A DNA stretch of 64,000 nt from Planococcus soli (GTDB lineage: Bacteria > Bacillota > Bacilli > Bacillales_A > Planococcaceae). Both the position numbers and the translations under genes were made by a program. The stretch spans positions 1-64,000 of the forward strand of contig NZ_WXYN01000022.1 of NCBI RefSeq assembly GCF_016881065.1, written 5' to 3'. The notes below the pieces were generated by a model that had not been told where the DNA came from, did not search any database, and worked only from the letters and a program-made list of their open reading frames with translations. This document shows positions 26,485 through 34,235 of the stretch, piece after piece; position 1 is the stretch's first letter; the number at the start of each line of letters is the position of its first letter.

Positions 26485-27159
26485 ATGAAAAGAACGTTGG
26501 TCATCAGTGACATTCACGGAGAACTTCATCTTTTTGAGGAGCTGCTGCAGGAGGCGAAATACAACGCTGCTGAAGATGGACTGATTTTACTAGGGGATTA
26601 CGTGGACCGGGGCCCGGATTCAAAAGGGGTTCTGGATCGGGTCATCGAATTAAAAAAGCAGGGCGCTATTGTATTAAGAGGCAATCATGACCAAATGATG
26701 CTGGACGCTGTAAATGATGAAATCGGTGCGAAGAAGAATTGGGCAAGAAACGGGGGACTCGCTACACTGCAAAGCTACGATCCTTCAATAAAAGACGTGA
26801 CGTTCCCGGCGGCAGATATCTTTTGGGAGCACGTCGATTTTATTAAGGAAACGGCTTATTACCATGAGCAGGATGACTCCATTTTTGTGCATGCGGGTGT
26901 CCATCCGAGTATCCCGGTTCAGCAAACAGACCCGTATATTTTAATGTGGATCCGTGAAGAATTTCATAGGGTTTATTCAGGCGAAAAAACGGTGGTGTTT
27001 GGACATACCCCGGCATTTATACTGCGGGGGACAACTGATCATGGCGTTTATTTTGGTGACAATCGGATTATTGGAATTGATGGAGGAGCAGCTTACGGGG
27101 GACAGCTGAATTGTCTTGAGCTGCCGAGTAGAAAAGTCTATTGCGTAAAGAAAAGTTGA
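26485..27159 (+). CDS. Serine/threonine-type metallophosphatase (PrpE/PP1-like)
   Basis: 224 residues. Phosphoesterase motifs in order: SDIHGE (D-x-H), LGDYVDRGPDSKGV (GDxxDR), LRGNHD (GNHD), VHAGVHPS and VFGHTP. This is the bacterial PPP-family arrangement that binds two metal ions; substrates may be phosphoproteins or diadenosine tetraphosphate (PrpE-like). ATG 26485 is chosen because CAGGGGTG precedes it and the family start is M-K/R-x-x-V-x-SDIHG. Followed by repeat C copy 2. Confidence 0.92.
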   Translation: MKRTLVISDIHGELHLFEELLQEAKYNAAEDGLILLGDYVDRGPDSKGVLDRVIELKKQGAIVLRGNHDQMMLDAVNDEIGAKKNWARNGGLATLQSYDPSIKDVTFPAADIFWEHVDFIKETAYYHEQDDSIFVHAGVHPSIPVQQTDPYILMWIREEFHRVYSGEKTVVFGHTPAFILRGTTDHGVYFGDNRIIGIDGGAAYGGQLNCLELPSRKVYCVKKS

Positions 27160-27240
27160 GATTAAAGCTTTTCGATTTTCGTACGCTGATCCGTAAATCG
27201 CCCCAAGTGGAAATCACTTTTCACAGAAGCAGAACTCATG

Positions 27241-27302
27241 AAAAACACCCTCCGCTGAGCGGTTGGCATCTGCATGCCGACTTTTCAGTAAAGGGTGTTT
27301 TT
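27241..27302. repeat. Repeat C, copy 2: branched hairpin/terminator
   Basis: Same layout as 7681-7741, with 49 of 60 positions identical by eye. Outer ACACCCT/AGGGTGT, middle CTGA/TCAG and inner GGCAT/ATGCC stems are kept. It lies between the convergent phosphatase and amidase genes, and both sides have T- or A-runs. Confidence 0.85.
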
Positions 27303-27321
27303 CATTGCCATACACTAATCA

Positions 27322-28779
27322 TCAATAGGATTCGAAATCCGGTGCCTGACGCTTTCGAGTTGCCTGTTCATAGGAGTAGGCCAGTTCGATCAAGCGCGGT
27401 TCGCTGAAAGCCTGGGCGCTGAACGTGACGCCGACCGGATGCCCGCTGCTCGTGTAGCCGGCTGGAACGGTGATGGACGGATAGCCCGCTTTTGCCGGCA
27501 TCGCAGCACCACGGTTGTTTTGGAATAACAGCGCATCCAATTGGTGTTCACTCATGACGAGATCCAACCCTTCCAGAGTGGAATGGCGCAAATCGGTTTG
27601 GCGGTGTTCCACGTACGTCGGGTCAGCCGGATCGTCGCTTAAGGACTGCGATTTTTCCAGTTCTGCCTGGCCGAATTTCATCCGGCGCTCCGGATCTTGT
27701 TTATTAAACGCGATGACATCCGCCAGTGATTTGACCGGCACCTCATCAGGCAACGTGCTGAGATACTCATTGACACCACGCTTGAATTCATACCATAAGA
27801 CGTCTGATTCGAATGACTGCTGGGGAATCGTCACTTCTTCCACTATAGCGCCGAGCAGCTTCAATTGTTCGATCGCATCAATCATGATGGCACGTTCTTC
27901 CGGCTCTTCGTTGTTCAGGAAAGAAAGGTCGACGCCAATGCGGGCGCCTTTCAAACCGTCCGTTTTCAAGTGCGGCGTGTAATCGGTTAACGCCTGACCG
28001 GCACTCGCCTGTGTTGCCGGATCCTGTTCATCGACGCCGGTCATAGCGCCGAGCAGGATCGCAGCATCTGCAACGGTGCGCGCCATTGGTCCTGCGGTAT
28101 CCTGGCTTTCAGAAATCGGGATGATGCGTGAGCGGCTGATGAGCCCGACCGTCGGCTTGATACCAACGATCGAATTGGCGCTCGCTGGGCTCAAAATCGA
28201 TCCCGAGGTTTCGGTGCCGACGCCGACAACGGCGAAATTCGACGCAATGGCGGCGCCTGTTCCGGAACTCGAGCCGCCGACATCTTCCGGTTTGAAGGTG
28301 CCGACTCCATAAGGGTTCCGTACTTGTCCACCGAGTGAGCTGTACCCGCTCACGCCTTCTTTCGACATGAAATAAGCCCATTCGCTCAAGTTCACTTTGC
28401 CAAGAATGATGGCGCCTGCATTCCGAAGCTGCGAAGCGACAAAAGAATCCTGCTGCGCGAAGTTCTGCTCCAGTGCGATAGCGCCGGCTGTAGTTGGCAT
28501 CGGGTCCGTCGTTTCGATATTGTCTTTGAGCAACACGGGAATGCCGTATAACGGACCTTGCCCATCCTGCCCGCGCATTTCATCGAGCCGGGCTGCAATT
28601 TTCAGTGCGTCCGGATTGATAGTCAATACAGAGTTGATCTTCGGACCATTCCGGTCGAATGTCTCGATCCGGTCAAGGTAGGCTTCCACCAACTCCACGG
28701 AAGTGAGCCTGTTTTCCTGAAAAGCCTGTTGAATGTCTTCGATTGTCGCTTCGTTTAGTTTAAATGAGGTTTTCTCCAT
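27322..28779 (-). CDS. Amidase (amidase signature family)
   Basis: 485 residues. The Ser-cisSer-Lys triad contexts are present: PVLLKDNIETTD (Lys), VGGSSSGTGAAIASNFA (Gly/Ser-rich signature with cis-Ser) and GTETSGSILSPAS (nucleophile Ser). It is similar to the stand-alone amidases of Bacillales rather than GatA: there are no gatB or gatC neighbours and the N-terminal LNEATIEDIQQAF extension is typical of them. ATG 28779 is chosen because TAGGAGT lies upstream; the longer frame to 28887 is AT-rich leader. Probably cytoplasmic, substrate unknown. Confidence 0.92.
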   Translation of the reverse strand: MEKTSFKLNEATIEDIQQAFQENRLTSVELVEAYLDRIETFDRNGPKINSVLTINPDALKIAARLDEMRGQDGQGPLYGIPVLLKDNIETTDPMPTTAGAIALEQNFAQQDSFVASQLRNAGAIILGKVNLSEWAYFMSKEGVSGYSSLGGQVRNPYGVGTFKPEDVGGSSSGTGAAIASNFAVVGVGTETSGSILSPASANSIVGIKPTVGLISRSRIIPISESQDTAGPMARTVADAAILLGAMTGVDEQDPATQASAGQALTDYTPHLKTDGLKGARIGVDLSFLNNEEPEERAIMIDAIEQLKLLGAIVEEVTIPQQSFESDVLWYEFKRGVNEYLSTLPDEVPVKSLADVIAFNKQDPERRMKFGQAELEKSQSLSDDPADPTYVEHRQTDLRHSTLEGLDLVMSEHQLDALLFQNNRGAAMPAKAGYPSITVPAGYTSSGHPVGVTFSAQAFSEPRLIELAYSYEQATRKRQAPDFESY

Positions 28780-28893
28780 CGGTAGACTCCTAACTATATA
28801 TAATAGATTAGCTTTAATTGTACACCAATTCTTAATTTTACATAAAGTAGGGAATTCAATATGTACACTTACAAGAAGATAGAGCAAAATAAA

Positions 28894-28921
28894 AAAGCCG
28901 CATTTTGAGATGCAGCTTTAC
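28894..28921 (-). terminator. Terminator of the DUF5105 gene
   Basis: On the minus strand AAGCTGCAT CTCAAA ATGCGGCTT, followed by TTTTATTTT. Confidence 0.8.
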
Positions 28922-29026
28922 TATTTATGGATATTATTATGAATAATTTTACTATATGATTTTTCGATTACTACTTTATAAATCCAAGTTTTGATTAAAA
29001 ACACAATTACTATATTTAGAGGTGGC

Positions 29027-30178
29027 TTAGTTAGTTACTTCAAATTCAATATTCTGTGCATCTGAAAGTGTTTCGTAAGTCTCAGTTGACATGGATTCGC
29101 TAATCACAACTCTGACTTTTTCTACTTTAGTCGGGTCAGTTTTAATTACTACTCCAATCTCACCAGCTTTACTTACAGCCCCATAATAATCTGGATCTTG
29201 GGCTTCATCATAGTCAATGAAGTCTTTCCAATCATATGCCACGTCAATTTTTTCTTGTTTACCTTCTGAGAACAATACAATCTCATTGATTCCGCTAAAA
29301 GTTACATCTTGATCAGAAGTGTTTTCTGCAGTGTATTTAATATAAAAATAATTAAACTCTGCCCCTATTGGTTCGTCCGTATACATATTGTTTATATCGA
29401 ACTGCTGATCCTCTGAGACATTGCTCGCTTTTTTGAATGATACTTCTTCCAATGTAACGTTTATCGGCTTTGCATCATACGATTTATTCTCGGCTACAAC
29501 AGACAACACTTCAGAAGTTTGCTCAGGTTGTTCTTCTTCTGTTTCTTCCGATTCTGTCCAAGACTCACTGTCTTCTCCGCTGAACATATCTTCTAGCTGG
29601 GAGATATTAGCGAAGATAGCTTCCTCCAAGTTTTCGTCATCTACAATTTTAAAGTTTCCTTCATCATCTTTTTCTAAGTTTAATTCTACCGACCGTGTAA
29701 CGAGAGGAGCATCCTCAGCAGTCATATATTTTACCATGGTCTTTTCAGCCATTTCTTCAAAGACTTTTTCTGATTCTTGAGTTTCTTCATCAAAAGCACT
29801 GGCAAAAGCTAAAGGCATGATTTCAGCCATTGTGCTGGTCATAACGCTTCCCATATCAAGAGATGTAATTTCAGTTTTTATAACTGCTTTATCATCATCA
29901 GTTGATACTTCTTCAGTCTTTTCAAAGTCATAGTTCTTAGAGATGTTTTCAAATAAGGTCATTGCTAATTCTTCATCTGCCTCTTCAGCCGTTTCTTGAT
30001 CAGTAGTCAGGCTTTCAGTACCACCCTGAACATAAGAACCTGCTTTTTCAAAATCATTCTTTTGGACGGCAGTTAGAAAATCATCTACAGTGGCGCTAGG
30101 ATTTTCTGATCCACAACCTGCTAGAAGGCCTGTAATCAGACCGACGAACATCAAACTCATTAATTTTTTCTTTCTCAT
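29027..30178 (-). CDS. DUF5105-domain lipoprotein
   Basis: 383 residues. The signal peptide has lipobox GLLAGC (Cys22). The N-terminal third (SATVDDFLTAVQKNDFEKAG) resembles the DUF4878/NTF2-like modules common in lipoproteins; residues ~190-225 are a Glu/Ser-rich linker. The C-terminal ~160 residues fit the DUF5105/DUF4352-like immunoglobulin-type fold (PINVTLEEVSFKKAS, FYIKYTAENTSDQDVTFSG). Function unknown, probably cell-envelope. ATG 30178 is preferred to ATG 30184 because GGGG is then 8 nt upstream. Confidence 0.82.
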   Translation of the reverse strand: MRKKKLMSLMFVGLITGLLAGCGSENPSATVDDFLTAVQKNDFEKAGSYVQGGTESLTTDQETAEEADEELAMTLFENISKNYDFEKTEEVSTDDDKAVIKTEITSLDMGSVMTSTMAEIMPLAFASAFDEETQESEKVFEEMAEKTMVKYMTAEDAPLVTRSVELNLEKDDEGNFKIVDDENLEEAIFANISQLEDMFSGEDSESWTESEETEEEQPEQTSEVLSVVAENKSYDAKPINVTLEEVSFKKASNVSEDQQFDINNMYTDEPIGAEFNYFYIKYTAENTSDQDVTFSGINEIVLFSEGKQEKIDVAYDWKDFIDYDEAQDPDYYGAVSKAGEIGVVIKTDPTKVEKVRVVISESMSTETYETLSDAQNIEFEVTN

Positions 30179-30184
30179 TTTCAT

Positions 30185-30609
30185 TACCCCGTCTTTCTTT
30201 TCTACTATAACAACTAATAAATAGTACCATCAATTGGATGATTATGGAACAGGATTTATGCTATTTTTAACAAATATATCTTTATATTTACAGATCAATA
30301 TCCAACTGTGCCCGAATTCATTCAGGACTAATAGATATAGCTTCTGGATAACAAACTGCCGGCGGAAAGCCGTGGTTTTGTTTTGGAAAGGAATTTTATG
30401 GTCGGTTATGGAGATTCTGTGGATTTAATAGTAGGTGTCTTGTTTCTTAAACAACCTAAATTTATTTAGAATAAATGGGAAATTTATGTATTTCAAATCA
30501 GTGCTTTGTGATACTATTTACTCACGTCTAAAGTAATGTTTAATTTCATGAATGCTTTATTATAGCTTAGTCAAAGAATTTAGACGTTTACAAAAAGGGG
30601 GAAGGTCAA
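30185..30609. other. Intergenic stretch
   Basis: Divergent promoter space; no gene seen. CTGCCGGCGGAAAGCCGTGG (about 30356) is a small hairpin of unclear role. Confidence 0.35.
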
Positions 30610-30966
30610 GTGAAGATTACAATGAAAATGAGTGAGGAAGCCTATCCAATAGCAAAGAAAGTTTATTCGGGACAATTGACGAGAAATGACGGAAAAAGTG
30701 AAATCAATCGCGTTTCTGGTATGAACGAAGGATCTGCTCAAGCATATATCACGATTTTTTTAGCCATGATGAGTGGGGAAGAATACAAGCGAGCATTTAA
30801 TAATGAAACCAATCGATTTTTATTTGAAAGTATTCGAAGAGATTTCGGAGAGCCCCATTACAAAAAGGCATTAACTGCCGCACAGAAGCACATCAATTAC
30901 TATGCTACGCTGGGCAAAGGCAATCTAACTGGGCTCCAAAGAATTGTAAATGAACTAAACCATTAA
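30610..30966 (+). CDS. Stand-alone ScoMcrA-like N-terminal head domain protein
   Basis: 118 residues starting with GTG behind GGGGGAAGG. The central part (NRVSGMNEGSAQAYITIFLA, MMSGEEYKRAFNNETNRFLF, AAQKHINYYATLGKGN) resembles the N-terminal head domain that precedes the HNH nuclease in ScoMcrA-type (type IV, modification-dependent) restriction enzymes and related proteins. Here the frame ends right after the head and no HNH or SRA part follows. It may be a genuine small DNA-associated protein, or the surviving 5' end of a lost nuclease gene. The downstream 330 bp contain no nuclease remnant that I could see. Assignment is from memory of the motif. Confidence 0.6.
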   Translation: MKITMKMSEEAYPIAKKVYSGQLTRNDGKSEINRVSGMNEGSAQAYITIFLAMMSGEEYKRAFNNETNRFLFESIRRDFGEPHYKKALTAAQKHINYYATLGKGNLTGLQRIVNELNH

Positions 30967-31297
30967 TTGTTTCTCACTGAGAAGCGGAAAATTCGATCTC
31001 ATATAGCAAGTTTAGATAAATAGATTATAAAGTTTACCGAAGGTTTTGGAATGGGGCTAGAGGTGCTATGCAGTATTGTGCTTGCCAATCCTTTAAAAAT
31101 CTTAACTGATTCAATGACTTTTTTAGTTTCGTTTCCCACTTATTCTTTTCGAAAGGCATGATTTAATTTTGGATTTTATAAAGTCAGCTGTTCTTGCTGC
31201 GGCTTTCAAGTGTTATTCAGGATTATAAGTTCAACGGAATCGAGTCGCGCCCTGGGAAGTGTAATTTAGTGAAAGCCAGCTACGAGAGGTGAGATAA
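30967..31297. other. Intergenic stretch
   Basis: No gene. AGTCGCGCCCTGGGAAGTG at about 31245 is a degenerate head of repeat B. Confidence 0.35.
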
Positions 31298-32050
31298 ATG
31301 AACCCCAGTGAATCCATCACGTTTTTTCTTATTGGACTTGCAGTTTTGTTAGTAGTGGGGATAGTTTGGATCCTCTTTAGAAAACGGAAAAAATGGGCGA
31401 TTGTTCTAACTTGTTTATTGGTTGCAGGGTATGTCTGGTATTATGCTTATTATCCATACTTGAAAGTCAGTGTCCATGCAGAGAAATATGAGCAGGTCAG
31501 TGAGTACTTGGCAATCACTTATCCGGACCGGAAATTCATAGTTGTACCGGAACAGTATGAAGAAGGATATACGGTCGGAAGTTTTGACGTCAACGATAAA
31601 GAAACGCCCGGTATAGGCGTGACCTTATATGTCGATGACAATGGCCAAATCCAGCAACCAAGCAATTGGACAAATCAGGGATTCCTTTCGCAGCGGGAAC
31701 TGTGGCGGGAGCTCGAATTTCATTACGGAGAAAATTATACTCTGGACAGTGACAACATTGATATTACAAAACAAGATGTATGGATAGATGGTGAACTGAC
31801 AGTATTTGCGCTAACTATAGATGGGATGCCGGCAATCGCAATCTATGAATATTCAAATGGTGATTATGGCTTATTGGATTTGCAGGTAGCAGAGGATAAG
31901 TTATTCATTTCTGCTGAAGCAGAGGGATATACATTCATCTATGTTGATGAACGTTACGAAGGGGAGACAGAGGCCGTACTATTGGGAAATGGTAAGACGA
32001 TTTCTATGGATGCGGCAAGGTATAAAGGAAAATTGTTTATGATGGAATAG
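31298..32050 (+). CDS. Two-helix membrane protein of unknown function
   Basis: 250 residues, not recognised. Two N-terminal membrane helices (about 8-26 and 33-50) form a hairpin around RKRKKW. The C-terminal ~195 residues form a soluble, probably extracytoplasmic, beta-rich domain (KFIVVPEQYEEGYTVGSFDV, GIGVTLYVDDNG, YTFIYVDERYEG). GAGAGGTGA precedes ATG 31298. Monocistronic with a strong terminator. Confidence 0.7.
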   Translation: MNPSESITFFLIGLAVLLVVGIVWILFRKRKKWAIVLTCLLVAGYVWYYAYYPYLKVSVHAEKYEQVSEYLAITYPDRKFIVVPEQYEEGYTVGSFDVNDKETPGIGVTLYVDDNGQIQQPSNWTNQGFLSQRELWRELEFHYGENYTLDSDNIDITKQDVWIDGELTVFALTIDGMPAIAIYEYSNGDYGLLDLQVAEDKLFISAEAEGYTFIYVDERYEGETEAVLLGNGKTISMDAARYKGKLFMME

Positions 32051-32067
32051 CAAGTGTATGAATGGCT

Positions 32068-32104
32068 AACCCCGCAGCTGAAATGAAAATCCAGCTGCGG
32101 GGTT
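32068..32104 (+). terminator. Rho-independent terminator
   Basis: AACCCCGCAGCTG pairs perfectly with CAGCTGCGGGGTT 20 bp after the stop. The T-run is weak. Confidence 0.85.
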
Positions 32105-32520
32105 CTGGTTTGTAATCAACTATTTTTGATTTTTGTTAAATTAGTACAAACACCCAGTTTAAACCAATAATTATGTTGCTTTTACAGAATAGAATTTGAT
32201 CAGATGGGCCGAAGTCTTTCGTCATTTCTTCCATTATTTTGGTAGGTAATTAGTATTTCTTTATAACGTATATATTATGATAAAAGGACTATTTTAATGT
32301 CATATTAACGGGTATAATGAATTTACTAAGATTTTGATATGCTGGCTCAGTGGGAAGCTTTTAACTAGAGGGATTTTTTGTTTGAAGTACCCATGGTGCG
32401 GATCCGGATCATTGTCTTTGGCGATTAGGCGTATTGCAGCTGTTCCGTCTGTTTACGGTTTACAGGCAATGGAACAAATTGCGGGCTTTAATTAATTTCA
32501 GGCATTGAGGGGGTACGGCC
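32105..32520. other. Leader region of the diguanylate cyclase gene
   Basis: About 400 bp without a gene. The ~180 bp before the start are GC-richer with short hairpins (for example GATCCGGATC). I looked for a c-di-GMP riboswitch core and did not find one. Confidence 0.35.
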
Positions 32521-34032
32521 ATGTTCAGGAATAATATTTTTCCCATATCACTTCTATTATCGGTCATCATCGTATTTTACAGCTTGACGCATTTCTTCGA
32601 ACAAAGCCCGTGGCTGATTTCCGCAGGGACCAATGTGCTTCAGATTCTGATCGGGACGCTGAGTCTCGTTTGGCTGTTACAGGCGTATCGCCGAGCCGGC
32701 AGCCGGCAGAAGAATTTTTGGCTGCTGCTGTTCGTCGGGTTCAGCGTCTATTTGTGTTCCAATTGGTTGTGGCTGTATTATCAGATCAGCCGGCAGACCA
32801 TAGAGTCGGAAAATCTTATGAATGTATTGTGGATGGTTGCCTACCTTTTCTTTCTGGCCGCCTTGATTGTTAAAATACGTGAACTGAGCGGTGCCTTTTC
32901 CAGCCAAGCCTATGGTTTTAACATCATGGTCTTTATGATTACCGTCGCTTCCATCAGCTACCATTACCTGATTGATCCGGTGCTCGAATTTGCCGGGGAT
33001 TCGCTGCTGGTGATGTTGCTGACCTTCGCTTATCCGGTAGCGGATCTGACCATTCTTTTCGCTGTCACGATTTTGTATTACTTGATTCAGAAAAACGATA
33101 AGCAAGGCATCCTGTTGCTCTGCATCACTGGATTTTCCTTCCAGGTCGCCGCAGATTTCATTTATGCGTACCTGACGTTCAATGGAACTTATCAAGCAGG
33201 CCATTACGTCGATCTGTTATGGCAGCTGTCCATTTTGTTCATCGGGCTTACAGCGTATTATGCAAAGGAGGGTGAGGGGCAAAATTCTTGGCTGGTGAAA
33301 AACCGGGTGCGCGACCAGGCTGCGCTTTTTCCTTATGTGAGCATTGTCGTTCTGATGGTATTGGTCATCGAAAGTTATCAATTCGATTTCAATGCCCTCA
33401 GCACGGGACTGCTGCTGGTGTTCCTGTTGCTGCTCGGCCACCAAATGCAGATTCTTCACAAGAATCGCCAGCTGGTGGCGCAATACAAACAATTGGCTTA
33501 CCATGATCCGTTGACAGGGCTTCGCAACAGAGGCAGTTTTAAACAGGAGATTGAAAGCATGCTGACTGATTATCCGTCTTCGCAGCTGGCACTGCTGCTC
33601 CTGGACCTGGATAAATTTAAAGCGGTGAACGACACCTTGGGCCATCATATTGGAGATATGGTCTTAATGAAAACTGCACAACGGTTGGAAGCGGCAGGTG
33701 GGAACGAAGCTCTGATCTTCCGCCTGGGAGGGGATGAATTCATCATCATTATGCCTAGTGCTACACAGGAACGGTGCACCGTTTTAGCCAAAAGAATCGT
33801 AGATGTGTTTCAGGACCCGATGGATATTGAAGGCCACGTGGTTAGTGTGACGCCGAGCATCGGCATCAGCAAGTATCCCGAAAACGGAAACACCTCTGAC
33901 AAACTGATGCAAAATGCGGATGCAGCAATGTATGTTACAAAAGGAAACGGGAAAAATGGTTTCAGTTTTTACGATGAGGATGAAAACTGGAATGAAGTCC
34001 GCATTAAAAATGAAAATCGCGTCCCTGTGTGA
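32521..34032 (+). CDS. Membrane-bound diguanylate cyclase (GGDEF)
   Basis: 503 residues. About 9-10 N-terminal membrane helices (residues ~5-305) form a sensory membrane domain with no family I recognise. The GGDEF domain follows, from about D329 (DPLTGLRNRGSF) to the end, with the intact active-site loop G403-G-D-E-F407 and the metal Asp in LLLDLDKFKAVND. It should make cyclic di-GMP from two GTP. The RxxD inhibitory I-site, expected nine residues before the loop, is absent (GNEA there), so product feedback is probably missing. GAGGGGG precedes ATG 32521. Confidence 0.92.
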   Translation: MFRNNIFPISLLLSVIIVFYSLTHFFEQSPWLISAGTNVLQILIGTLSLVWLLQAYRRAGSRQKNFWLLLFVGFSVYLCSNWLWLYYQISRQTIESENLMNVLWMVAYLFFLAALIVKIRELSGAFSSQAYGFNIMVFMITVASISYHYLIDPVLEFAGDSLLVMLLTFAYPVADLTILFAVTILYYLIQKNDKQGILLLCITGFSFQVAADFIYAYLTFNGTYQAGHYVDLLWQLSILFIGLTAYYAKEGEGQNSWLVKNRVRDQAALFPYVSIVVLMVLVIESYQFDFNALSTGLLLVFLLLLGHQMQILHKNRQLVAQYKQLAYHDPLTGLRNRGSFKQEIESMLTDYPSSQLALLLLDLDKFKAVNDTLGHHIGDMVLMKTAQRLEAAGGNEALIFRLGGDEFIIIMPSATQERCTVLAKRIVDVFQDPMDIEGHVVSVTPSIGISKYPENGNTSDKLMQNADAAMYVTKGNGKNGFSFYDEDENWNEVRIKNENRVPV

Positions 34033-34060
34033 AATAGTTCAAAATGATTCTGACAATCCA
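34017..34060. repeat. Repeat B, 5'-half
   Basis: CGCGTCCCTGTGTGAAATAG then AATGATTCTGACAAT, overlapping the end of the GGDEF gene; it directly precedes a terminator hairpin. Confidence 0.6.
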
Positions 34061-34061
34061 A

Positions 34062-34105
34062 GACACAGCTGCCACACAATGGCAGCTGTGTCTTTTTCCT
34101 TTTTT
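34062..34105 (+). terminator. Rho-independent terminator
   Basis: GACACAGCTGCCA CACAA TGGCAGCTGTGTC hairpin then TTTTTCCTTTTTT. Confidence 0.92.
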
Positions 34106-34235
34106 CGATTCGCTATAAGTTTTGCAGCACCGAGGGAACAACCGTAATAATTATTTGTGTGAGCCAAGCCAAAACAGGGAAACCATTTACGGATAGGGTA
34201 ATTCCTTGATTGGTTTGGAAAAGGAGAATTTTTAG

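Noticed and set aside
32340-32520. c-di-GMP riboswitch before the diguanylate cyclase gene
   Set aside because: Neither the conserved class I core nor a convincing class II pseudoknot could be found.
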